A stretch of DNA of 64,000 nucleotides from contig NC_014652.1 in the NCBI RefSeq assembly GCF_000166355.1, forward strand, positions 2,706,677 through 2,770,676. Reading direction: 5' to 3'. Source of the stretch: Caldicellulosiruptor hydrothermalis 108 (GTDB lineage Bacteria; Bacillota; Thermoanaerobacteria; Caldicellulosiruptorales; Caldicellulosiruptoraceae). Numbering within the stretch: position 1 is the stretch's first letter; every line of letters starts with the position of its first letter. Below the pieces are notes generated by a model. The model saw only the letters and a program-made list of their open reading frames with translations, was not told the origin of the DNA and searched no databases. Positions 7,346-15,713 of this stretch are shown piece by piece. Both the position numbers and the translations under genes were made by a program.

Positions 7346-7381
7346 AAGCTGCAGAGAAAACATTTCAGTTTTCTGCAGCTT
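7346..7381 (-). terminator. Terminator of the type III operon
   Basis: On the minus strand the stem AAGCTGCAGAAAAC / GTTTTCTCTGCAGCTT is followed by TTGTTTTTTAT. It lies 32 bp past the stop of the last effector gene. Confidence 0.8.
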
Positions 7382-7412
7382 AAAAGCATTTTATCACTAT
7401 CCACTGCTTATC

Positions 7413-8327
7413 TTATGGTTTCAGCATCCCCTTATATAAGAAATAGTTTCCTAAATAATTATAATCTCCATTTTTTGATTGCATGTTACTTACAATTTTA
7501 CTACCTATGTTTATATAATAACTTGCTCTTGAAACTTCAGATATATTTTTTGAAAAGTCAAACTCGGCAATAAGTTTAATCTCGCCTTCAAAACATTCTT
7601 GTCCAGAAAATTTTACATACTGTTTCAAAGGACTTTCTAAAGCAATATTTGCTCTCCCATCTTGTTTTATATTCCAGGAATTTAAATCCTCTTCTTTTTT
7701 AATCTCCTGAACATCAAATAACTCTAACTTGCCATATCCATACTTAATATCTCCACCAACAAAAAGTGTCGAAAAATATCTTTTTAAAAGGTCTTCATTG
7801 TACTCTTCTTTGTCTTCAAATCCTATAAGTCCAATCCAGTAAAGTGAACAATTATCTATCTTAGATTTTGGAAGAATAAACTCAAATTCATGAAGACTTT
7901 CGTCTTTTGCCTTTCTGTTTACAGGTTCTACTGCAGTTGAAACAATAACATCAACAAATTCAAATCTAAATTCATCAAGGCTAACAAAATTGTTATTATC
8001 TTCATCAAATTCCGATATGGGAACCTCTACAAAACCAAATTCACCTTTTTCGTATTTCGGAAACAGACATTTTAAGCTACTTAAAATTTGATTTTTATCT
8101 TCATTTTTGCTACATGCTTTTGCAGGATAGAAGTTTGTAATCTTTGTAAAGAACTCTTTGCTCTTTTCAATATCTTTAAACTTATTGAACCTAAGATAAG
8201 TATTTGTTAATGCTCCCCACATTGTCCAACCGGGAATAAAGGCTGCAGTTTCGTTTACAACTCCCCATATAAAAGAACCAATGTGAATTGGCTGAGCTTG
8301 TGAAAAAATTAGTCTATACCATTTCAT
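7413..8327 (-). CDS. Type III RAMP protein, Cmr3/Cas5-like
   Basis: 304 residues. The N-terminal strand MKWYRLIFSQAQPIHIGS and PGWTMWGALT near residues 33-42 resemble the first ferredoxin-like fold of RAMP proteins (compare PGSTLRGAL). A glycine-rich loop GGDIKYGYGKLEL near 198-210 matches the RAMP G-loop. As the last gene of the operon and the only Cas5 candidate, it probably binds the 5' handle of the crRNA. Its start overlaps the stop of the small-subunit gene by 4 bp (ATGA). The exact subfamily is inferred from position. Confidence 0.6.
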   Translation of the reverse strand: MKWYRLIFSQAQPIHIGSFIWGVVNETAAFIPGWTMWGALTNTYLRFNKFKDIEKSKEFFTKITNFYPAKACSKNEDKNQILSSLKCLFPKYEKGEFGFVEVPISEFDEDNNNFVSLDEFRFEFVDVIVSTAVEPVNRKAKDESLHEFEFILPKSKIDNCSLYWIGLIGFEDKEEYNEDLLKRYFSTLFVGGDIKYGYGKLELFDVQEIKKEEDLNSWNIKQDGRANIALESPLKQYVKFSGQECFEGEIKLIAEFDFSKNISEVSRASYYINIGSKIVSNMQSKNGDYNYLGNYFLYKGMLKP

Positions 8328-8875
8328 TTTGAATCCTCCATAGCTTTTGCATGGTAGCGGGCATAGATAAGAATTTTTTCAAATAGTTCTTTGAAGAAAA
8401 GTAAGTTCTCTAAATTATTGGCCAAGTCTAAAAAATATTGGTTTATTTTTTCCTTTATTTCTTCTTCCTTCTTTAATTTTTCTTTCTCTTTCTGGCGCTT
8501 TTCCTCTGCTTTTTTATTTCTTTCGTCTCCTTGTAATTGTTCCAAATCATTCTGTAGGTTATTTATCTCATTTGCAAGGCTATTTATTTCCTCTGTTAAC
8601 TCTGAGACTTTTTCCAAACTACCATTTTTTATATAATTGCTAACTTTCTCAATTTTGCTTGATAATTTAATAATTTTCGGTACCTCTACTCCAGTTTTAT
8701 GATTTCTATTACTACCTTTCAGCTTATCTAACGCATATACCCACATTGCATAAACCCCGTCGTTGCAAAGAACACCCAAAAGCTTGTTTATTTCATTCTC
8801 ATCTAATATCTTCTCATTTACAAGCTCAAAAGCTATTTTATTTATTGTGTGTTCTAACATATAATCTTCGCTCAT
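8324..8875 (-). CDS. Type III small subunit, Cmr5/Cas11-like
   Basis: 183 residues, almost wholly helical. Between helical ends (DGVYAMWVYALDKLKG near 39-54 and a C-terminal LFFKELFEKILIYARYHAKAM) lies a highly charged coiled coil (about residues 75-150, with repeated EKLKKEEE). Placement between Cmr4-like and Cas5-like genes with 4-bp overlaps on both sides fits Cas11. The long coiled coil makes it larger than usual Cmr5 (about 120-150 residues). Confidence 0.55.
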   Translation of the reverse strand: MSEDYMLEHTINKIAFELVNEKILDENEINKLLGVLCNDGVYAMWVYALDKLKGSNRNHKTGVEVPKIIKLSSKIEKVSNYIKNGSLEKVSELTEEINSLANEINNLQNDLEQLQGDERNKKAEEKRQKEKEKLKKEEEIKEKINQYFLDLANNLENLLFFKELFEKILIYARYHAKAMEDSK

Positions 8876-10110
8876 CTTTGTTCACCTCCAGAAACAGTTT
8901 TACTATCTTCTGTAGATTGGATGCTTGTATTTTTATCATCCTCTGTTTCTTTTCTTTTGAGCTCTAATTTTAATCTTCCAAAACCTCTTGTGGTCATACC
9001 ACCTATACCTAATGTCTCAAAAAAGTGTTTAGATTCACTGAGGGCCTCTATTAGGGCACATGATGAAGGTAATTCACCTGCTTTTGATTCCAGTTCCGCA
9101 AAAGCTGATTTATCAAATATTCTTAGATCTCCGTAGAATATAGTTCCTCTTGGTATAGCTTCAGAAGTAAACAGCGCTCCCTCTTTTGCTGCCCCTGTTA
9201 TTGGATTTATTGAGACAGATGTTCTTACTTCAAGATTAGAGTTTACAATTTGAGAAAATAACTTTTCAGGTACTATTACAACATTTTCTGGTTTCAATTC
9301 AAAATTTTCAAATTTCACTTTCTCTAAATCAATTGAAAAGCTTTCTCTTGTGCATGGAAGATACATCCATCCAAGATTTATATACTCTTTTTCACTTTTT
9401 TCAGCTTGCGCTTCTTTTTCTTCATTTTGTATCAAAACTCTAAAAAATTGCTGACCACTTGATTGTGACTGGTCACTTGCATTATCACCTAGCTTCTTAA
9501 ATAGACCAGCACACTTTAAAACTTCTTCTGTTGTTATCCATTTTGTTCCATAAAGAGTAAATACAGGGAAGAATAAAATGTGCAAATCACTAAAATATAT
9601 CATGCCCTGCCAGCTGAAATCTTTTTTTGAAAATCCGAATCCTTTGCAAACAATGCAGTGTCCACAGTGCCCTGTTTTACCTTCTTTATCTTCAGTATAT
9701 GGTGAATTTGACAATTCTTCTTGTGGTGTATTATCCTGCCCTGCACATGTAATTTTTGCTACAACGTTGCCATTAAATGAATACCAACCAGTCAAGCTAT
9801 TCCATTCGTTAGAATTCTTTTCAATCCATTCTTTAATTTTTTCCACTACAGTTGGTTTCTCAATACTCTTTACTGTATTCATATCAGGTTGTCTATCTTT
9901 TATTTTTGACAACAATTCCAATACTGTGTAATACCTCCAGGTTCCAGCTAAACTTGAACCGGGGATTTTTGGAAGCTTTGTTATTGGATCTCTGACTATT
10001 GTGTTGTCCACCCTGCCTATGGTATACCCTCCAGTCCCAATGTAAATTGGATCCATTGCTATTCCATAGACTGTATATTCAATATCCCATTTGTTTATTT
10101 TTTTCTCCAT
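8872..10110 (-). CDS. cmr4: Type III RAMP protein, Cmr4-like (Cas7)
   Basis: 412 residues. DPIYIGTGGYTIGRVDNTIV near 21-40, then LPKIPGSSLAGTWRYYT near 46-62, is the Cas7/Cmr4 signature (G.GxxxGxVD..I and PGSSLxGxxR). CGHCIVCKGFGF near 147-158 could bind zinc. GIGGMTTRGFGRLKL near 371-385 is the C-terminal glycine-rich loop. Cmr4 forms the backbone along the crRNA and cuts target RNA every six bases through an Asp in the thumb loop; I cannot place that Asp with confidence. ATGA overlap with the next gene. Confidence 0.75.
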   Translation of the reverse strand: MEKKINKWDIEYTVYGIAMDPIYIGTGGYTIGRVDNTIVRDPITKLPKIPGSSLAGTWRYYTVLELLSKIKDRQPDMNTVKSIEKPTVVEKIKEWIEKNSNEWNSLTGWYSFNGNVVAKITCAGQDNTPQEELSNSPYTEDKEGKTGHCGHCIVCKGFGFSKKDFSWQGMIYFSDLHILFFPVFTLYGTKWITTEEVLKCAGLFKKLGDNASDQSQSSGQQFFRVLIQNEEKEAQAEKSEKEYINLGWMYLPCTRESFSIDLEKVKFENFELKPENVVIVPEKLFSQIVNSNLEVRTSVSINPITGAAKEGALFTSEAIPRGTIFYGDLRIFDKSAFAELESKAGELPSSCALIEALSESKHFFETLGIGGMTTRGFGRLKLELKRKETEDDKNTSIQSTEDSKTVSGGEQR

Positions 10111-10112
10111 TT

Positions 10113-13100
10113 TTATACCTCCTCCAATGCTTTATGCCAAAAGTTATACATATCAATAAATAACTGTAAATTCTCTAAAGTCATTCTTTCTTTTAGTAGC
10201 GAAAAAAGATTTTCATTTTCTTCATTTTTAATCTCAAATAACTCTTTTATTCCTTCTGCAAGTTCTCTGTCTTCTTTCAGTTTTAAAATATTGATAAAAC
10301 TTGCAGACAAAAATATATTTATGCTTTCATTATCAACGTCTATGTCAGCTTTGTCATGCGCTGGTAATTTATAATTTTCTAAGTCTTCCAATTTACTGTA
10401 GATTACAGAAATTAATTTTTGAAGCCTTGTGCTTCTCGCAATTTTGGTTTTATTTTCTTTGCCAAATAATTCTCTGAATTTTTTAAACTTTTCCCATGTT
10501 TCTAAGTCATACGGTCTTGAATTTTTAAGTGGTATTTTTCTTTTCCACTTGTTGTTTCTATCGTAATAAATTTCATTTCTTCTTGTAGTTTTATCTAAAA
10601 ATTCAAAATCAAATGTATTGGGCATTACGATAATTTTGGTATTATCGTCAATGTTGTCAATACTATCTATCCATTTTTTATAGTGATCATCAGGTTTTAT
10701 GAAAAAATTATATCCTAAGTTATTAAAGTCTCCCCAGTATAAGGAGTAATGAGCAGTGGTGGTGTTATCCTTTTCCTCTTGTCTTAAATTTGCATTAATC
10801 TTTTCTTTTATTACTCTACCTTCAATTTTGACTTCTAATTTTCCACAATCATCAATATCTCTTCTTATTTTTCTTAAAGCTTTAATACCCACGTACAAAG
10901 GTTGTTTATAATCCTGAACAATTACTCCAATGTGGAGCGGCAGTTTACCATATACAAACTTGAAGTATTCCTCATATTTTTTCATAACACTATCTATCAA
11001 ATTAGGTACATATTCTGCAGGAATAATAAACTGCCAGCTAATAGGTGTCGGATCAAGGATAGACATGCAGGGTAAGTAATTTATCGCTTTAGCAGATTGT
11101 ATTTTTAAAATAATATCCTTATTAGAAGATGTTTTTATTTTGAATTCTTCTTTTTCTTGCAAATTGCAAACATAGGAAATTAAGTAAACATTTTTGTCAT
11201 CAGCCCAGAACACTACATCTTTATCTCTATATTCTCCATCTTTAATATCAATATTTTCCCAGTAATATCTTTTACATCTCTCTTCTGGTATATTTGCATA
11301 TTGGCAGATATTCTCTTTTATATCTTTGAAAAACTCCTCTGTAGTTTCCCATATCCTTCTCAAGCGCGCAGGTGAAGGATTTTTTCTAAGGAGAAATTGG
11401 AGGATGAGTGTGGATAAAAAGTTTATATCTTCGTCGGTAAGGTTTTGCCAGAATATTTTTCTTTTATCAAAATCAATTTTCTTCTTCGATGGTTGATTTT
11501 TTTCAATGTCCCAATCATCTAATTTTTTACAAATAAATTCTTCCCATCTGTCACCAATGGAACGTTCAAGCAAAAAAGCTTCAACAATCTTATCATTTTT
11601 TACCTTGCGACCATGTAATGCTTTATCTGTATAATTTTTTAAAATTGAATTCTGAACTTCTTTGTCTTGGTTAATTATGTAAATATCTGTTAAGTCTTTC
11701 TTTAAACTTTTTATATCACCCAAAAAATTAATACCTTTTTGAAGTACTAAACTATTCAACATATCACCATTTAACCAGTCACGCAGTTCAAACTTCATTG
11801 TTACTAAAGCAACCCTGCCATTCTTGTCTTTTAACTCGTCCATCCATATTGTTTCTCCTGATAAATTTTCAAACCACTTTTTTATTCTACCTTGAGTTTT
11901 ATTTTCATAACATGTACTGCAAATGTTTTTGTCTTTCTCTTCTATATCAGATTTGAATACCAATCTCTGCCTGCAAATTTGACATATTCCAATTGCTCTC
12001 CCGCTTTCTGATTTTTCTAAGCATATATCAATCTTTTTCTTACTCCAATCTGCCTTAAGAAAATTTTCCTTTGCCTTTTCAATAAGATATGACAAATTCA
12101 TCAATCCTCGTGAAGCTTTAGTAAGAAAAATAGCTGGATAAAATTCTTCAAAAGATTTTCTTTTGAAAATATCTATAATCTTATCTTCTATTCCTTTTAA
12201 TTCATTCTTTAGTTTGGCTAAATTACTGTTATCTTTTAAATCTTCTCCTAAGCCTTCACCAACTAAAAAATAAATTCCTGTCTCATCGCGATAAATTTCA
12301 TTTCCAATAGGGTATTCATATTCCAAAAGAGTTTTAATCTCATCATCAATTTCTTTTGATATCTCTCTGTACCACTGTATTTGCTGAGGTTTATATCCTT
12401 TTTCCGCAAGGCCAAGTTTATCATATTGAACACCAAGAATGCGCCATTTCACTTCACTTTGTTGTGGTATAGCTGAAATACAATTATTTTTAAGTATATA
12501 TTCAGAAAGTGAAGCTTTAAACATTGCAGTTGCCATATAAGCTTGATCCCATAAAGATACATCATTTACTGGAAATCTATCGTCGCTTAATAACCCACAG
12601 AAAAATTTTTCAACTTTTTCTTCAAATTTTTCTTTGATTAATTTTAATTCGTTCCAATTTTTTATTTCTTCTGTATCAAAAAGATTTTTTATATATTTTT
12701 CTATCTTGCCAATTATACTATTGATGTCTTTTTCTTCTCTTAATAGATAAATTATATTACTTCTGAAACTACCAAAAGAATTTGATAACCATCTACCATC
12801 TTGAGGTTCAACTTTCACACTATCCTTGGGAGCACCTTTATCTATACCGGAGTTTAAGCTTTCTCCAATACCATATAACACTTGCAAAAAATATTTTTTA
12901 TCATTTCGTTTTCTCCACTTACGCCAATTGTTAAGAAAATGATCCCACAAATTAATGGTTTCACCTAAAATTTTTATCTCATTATTTTCGATGTCATTTT
13001 TCCAACAATCCAAAGAAGCCTTAGCCAATTGAACATTAGCTTTATTTATCTTTGCCGGGTCTATCTTGTCCCATAAAGCTAACAAAGAAATTATCTCAGC

Positions 13101-13163
13101 TTTTAAAATCTCATTTCTATATACCTTTAAATTTTTCAAATTCAGTCCTGCCATCTTATCCAC
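10113..13163 (-). CDS. csx11: Cas10-like large subunit, Csx11 family, catalytic motifs degenerate
   Basis: 1016 residues, the size expected for Csx11. Where an HD nuclease motif (LLHDIGK) is expected the protein reads LLALWDKID, near residues 27-35. A zinc finger follows near 393-418 (CQICRQR..CSTCYENK), then a palm-like strand GRVALVTMKFELRDWLNGDM near 447-466 lacking the usual aspartates. The second palm, near 650-660, reads FWADDKNVYLI where GGDD is usual. Both nuclease and cyclase sites thus look inactive, which with the gene order points to subtype III-C. It should still nucleate the crRNA complex. Overlaps the Cmr6-like gene by 22 bp. Confidence 0.7.
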   Translation of the reverse strand: MDKMAGLNLKNLKVYRNEILKAEIISLLALWDKIDPAKINKANVQLAKASLDCWKNDIENNEIKILGETINLWDHFLNNWRKWRKRNDKKYFLQVLYGIGESLNSGIDKGAPKDSVKVEPQDGRWLSNSFGSFRSNIIYLLREEKDINSIIGKIEKYIKNLFDTEEIKNWNELKLIKEKFEEKVEKFFCGLLSDDRFPVNDVSLWDQAYMATAMFKASLSEYILKNNCISAIPQQSEVKWRILGVQYDKLGLAEKGYKPQQIQWYREISKEIDDEIKTLLEYEYPIGNEIYRDETGIYFLVGEGLGEDLKDNSNLAKLKNELKGIEDKIIDIFKRKSFEEFYPAIFLTKASRGLMNLSYLIEKAKENFLKADWSKKKIDICLEKSESGRAIGICQICRQRLVFKSDIEEKDKNICSTCYENKTQGRIKKWFENLSGETIWMDELKDKNGRVALVTMKFELRDWLNGDMLNSLVLQKGINFLGDIKSLKKDLTDIYIINQDKEVQNSILKNYTDKALHGRKVKNDKIVEAFLLERSIGDRWEEFICKKLDDWDIEKNQPSKKKIDFDKRKIFWQNLTDEDINFLSTLILQFLLRKNPSPARLRRIWETTEEFFKDIKENICQYANIPEERCKRYYWENIDIKDGEYRDKDVVFWADDKNVYLISYVCNLQEKEEFKIKTSSNKDIILKIQSAKAINYLPCMSILDPTPISWQFIIPAEYVPNLIDSVMKKYEEYFKFVYGKLPLHIGVIVQDYKQPLYVGIKALRKIRRDIDDCGKLEVKIEGRVIKEKINANLRQEEKDNTTTAHYSLYWGDFNNLGYNFFIKPDDHYKKWIDSIDNIDDNTKIIVMPNTFDFEFLDKTTRRNEIYYDRNNKWKRKIPLKNSRPYDLETWEKFKKFRELFGKENKTKIARSTRLQKLISVIYSKLEDLENYKLPAHDKADIDVDNESINIFLSASFINILKLKEDRELAEGIKELFEIKNEENENLFSLLKERMTLENLQLFIDMYNFWHKALEEV

Positions 13164-14482
13164 CCTTTACTCTTGAGTTCCTCACTTATATCCAAATCTC
13201 TATTTGTATAAAATTTTACAATATAATTTTTTTTATTATCAAAACCAAATGTTCCCCATCCAAGTTTAGTTTTAGCACCAATTCCTCTTTCAGATACCAT
13301 CTCAATTGCTAACAAGAGATTCTCCAAATCCTGTTCAGCTTCACTTTTTAATTCTTCTTCTCTCTTTAATACACCATCAAACGGAATATATATAATTTGC
13401 AAAATTCCTTTTGTCCCCTCTGGAACCACTTCATAATAAATAGGCAAAGTTCCTGCACGTTTTCTCCTATCATGAGGATTAATCACTTCTAACGACAGTC
13501 TGTCAAAATATGTAGGATAAAATATTGCTCTTCCTCTGTGGCTTTGAAATTCTACTGGCAATTTATTGTTCATTTTCTTAAACTTTTCTGAAATTTTTTC
13601 TGTAACGATATTTTGGAGATCTTTTTGGGGATCTATTATACTTTCCCGATTATGTATTTTTTGTATAAGATCATTGTCAACTACCAACCCAAGTTCGAAG
13701 AAAATAAATTCTAAGAGTTTCTTCTTAAAATCTTCAAAATTAACACTTTTTCCTTTCAAATAATCTTCAAAAACCTTTATACTTTCTGAACCTGCCCCAA
13801 ATATTCTTAAAAAACTTTCTATCTTCTTTTTTCTTTCATCAAAATTTATTTCCCCATTAATCAACTCTCTAAAAGCAGTAGCTAAAGCCCCTTTCCAACT
13901 GCTTCCGCGTATCATTGGCACTTTGAATGTTTTTTCTTTTAATACTGGGTTTGAAATTATATAAAATTCGTCATCATCTTTGGAAAAGTACGGTTGTTTT
14001 AGCCGAAAGGTTGCTAAAATTACAAATGAGTAGGGTGGAAGTTTTTTGACATAATTATCCGCAGAGTATTCATCTAAAATGCCTGATATTAAATTGATAT
14101 TTTTTAACTGTTGATCATTCCCAAAATTAAAACCATTACTATCATTAATTATTTTTTCTTTCAAATAAGAAATCAAAAAGTCTTTAGTTGTATCATTAGA
14201 TTTGTAATTTTTTAGCAATTTAAAGCATTCACCTTTATAATCTTTTCTCTCCAATTCATCTTTGTATTCGCGCCCAATAAAAGGAAAATCTCTCTCTAAG
14301 CTTTTTACTTTATTTTCGTTAATAGCTTTTGGTTTACCATTCTGTTTATTAAGATAATCTTCGACTTTTTTCTCGCTCTTTGGCTTAAAATAATACTTGC
14401 AGTAAGATATAAGCTGAATTAAGTTTTTTATTTCGTCAACATTTATTTCCATCAACGAATCATACGTTGGCACTTTATTCAC
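13142..14482 (-). CDS. Type III RAMP protein, Cmr6-like (Cas7)
   Basis: 446 residues. VPMIRGSSWKGALATAFRE near 187-205 is the RAMP/Cas7 motif (RGSSxKGALR). ERGIGAKTKLGWGTFGF near 401-417 is the C-terminal glycine-rich loop. The first 150 residues are helical and lysine-rich, an extension not usual in Cmr6 (about 280-340 residues). It overlaps cmr1 by 8 bp. It probably caps the 3' end of the crRNA complex, but Cmr4 versus Cmr6 identity is inferred from order. Confidence 0.6.
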   Translation of the reverse strand: MNKVPTYDSLMEINVDEIKNLIQLISYCKYYFKPKSEKKVEDYLNKQNGKPKAINENKVKSLERDFPFIGREYKDELERKDYKGECFKLLKNYKSNDTTKDFLISYLKEKIINDSNGFNFGNDQQLKNINLISGILDEYSADNYVKKLPPYSFVILATFRLKQPYFSKDDDEFYIISNPVLKEKTFKVPMIRGSSWKGALATAFRELINGEINFDERKKKIESFLRIFGAGSESIKVFEDYLKGKSVNFEDFKKKLLEFIFFELGLVVDNDLIQKIHNRESIIDPQKDLQNIVTEKISEKFKKMNNKLPVEFQSHRGRAIFYPTYFDRLSLEVINPHDRRKRAGTLPIYYEVVPEGTKGILQIIYIPFDGVLKREEELKSEAEQDLENLLLAIEMVSERGIGAKTKLGWGTFGFDNKKNYIVKFYTNRDLDISEELKSKGWIRWQD

Positions 14483-15560
14483 CTTCTTTATATAGAGTTA
14501 ACAAATCAGCAATCGACAAAAATCCTCCAACAAAATCCCCATTCTCTTTTTTTATATAAGGTAAAATTTTAGAACCCTGTGGTAATAAATCTTCATCATT
14601 TGGAGGCTTTGCGGTGGTGCCAAAAATCTTGTGCCTTTCTTCTTTATCACCTCCATTAATTTTGTTTTGTGCTCTTTTTTTTGCTTTTGTTTTAATCAAT
14701 TCCTTAATAACTTCTTTTAAATCTGATTTTCGAACTTGATTGTTTAAAATCTTAATTTTTTTATCATTATTTTTAAACTTAATTAATTCATCAAAGTTAT
14801 TAACTTCACTTATTTTAAATTCTAAACCTTTTATATCCTTGAAAAATAAATTAAAATCAAATTTTTCATTTTGTCTCCAATTATCATTTGCAACATTATT
14901 TTCTCTTACTTCAAGAATATTTAATCTCCCGTATCCTATATTCCATTTGCCTCCCCAGTAACCATATTCATTCATAAATTTTAATAGTGGGTAAAATATT
15001 CCATCTAATATTTTTTCTTCTATTAAAAATTTCACACTGAATTGTCCATAAAAATACTGTTTAGAAAGATAGAAGACAGACCAATCACCATTACCTCCTT
15101 TTGGACAATCACTATTTTCCTTGACTTTGTCATTAAGTTTAGAAACACAGATTCTACCTGGCAAATTTAATTTGTTTTCAAAGCAATTATCATTTAAAGG
15201 CAATATCTCTTTTATTTGAATCAAACTTTTCCATCCTGTAGTGCCAAAAATTATTGAAGGTATACATATATCTAAATCTTTTAAAACATATGTTAATTGT
15301 TCAAAGCCACAACCCAGAGCATTAAGCTTATCTTTCAATTTTCCTTGTTCTTTTTGCCCAATTTCTTTTTCAAATCTTCCCTTACTAAAATCGAAATCTT
15401 CTTTTTTAACTACTCCCCCAAAATAACAAATTACCTCAAACCAAAATCTTAAACTTCCCAATAACGAAGATGGTCTAATTTTTTTACTCTTCATCCAAGC
15501 ATCGCCTGTCCACAAAGGAGTTATTGTTTCAAATATCACAGTAACTTCTTTTCTACCCAT
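14475..15560 (-). CDS. cmr1: Type III RAMP protein Cmr1 (Cas7)
   Basis: 361 residues. VIFETITPLWTGDAWMKS near 8-25, then IRPSSLLGSLRFWFEVI near 28-44, is the Cmr1 signature (TPLxxG and RPSSIxGSLRxWxE). GYWGGKWNIGYGRLNI near 199-214 is the second-domain glycine-rich loop. GAAAGGAAG lies 8 bp before the ATG. First gene of the leftward effector operon, 153 bp from the nearest CRISPR repeat, in the same direction as that array's transcription. Confidence 0.8.
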   Translation of the reverse strand: MGRKEVTVIFETITPLWTGDAWMKSKKIRPSSLLGSLRFWFEVICYFGGVVKKEDFDFSKGRFEKEIGQKEQGKLKDKLNALGCGFEQLTYVLKDLDICIPSIIFGTTGWKSLIQIKEILPLNDNCFENKLNLPGRICVSKLNDKVKENSDCPKGGNGDWSVFYLSKQYFYGQFSVKFLIEEKILDGIFYPLLKFMNEYGYWGGKWNIGYGRLNILEVRENNVANDNWRQNEKFDFNLFFKDIKGLEFKISEVNNFDELIKFKNNDKKIKILNNQVRKSDLKEVIKELIKTKAKKRAQNKINGGDKEERHKIFGTTAKPPNDEDLLPQGSKILPYIKKENGDFVGGFLSIADLLTLYKEGE

Positions 15561-15615
15561 ATCAAAAACTTCCTTTCATATTTTGGTTAAATAAAATTCT
15601 AATAAAGTTGTTCTG

Positions 15616-15676
15616 CTATTTAATGGATTTATTTAGTAATATTCTTACCTTGAGCATTTTTATCCCCATTAAATAG
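15616..15676 (-). promoter_or_regulatory. Perfect inverted repeat between array end and cmr1
   Basis: CTATTTAATGG at 15616-15626 and CCATTAAATAG at 15666-15676 are exact inverted copies around a 39-base loop, about the length of one spacer. It lies between the last repeat and the cmr1 start, in the leader RNA of the effector operon. Possible roles are an array-end hairpin, a regulator site or a damper of readthrough. Confidence 0.4.
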
Positions 15677-15713
15677 TTTTGATAGTTCTGTAAAGGGTTA
15701 AGATAATATTTTA

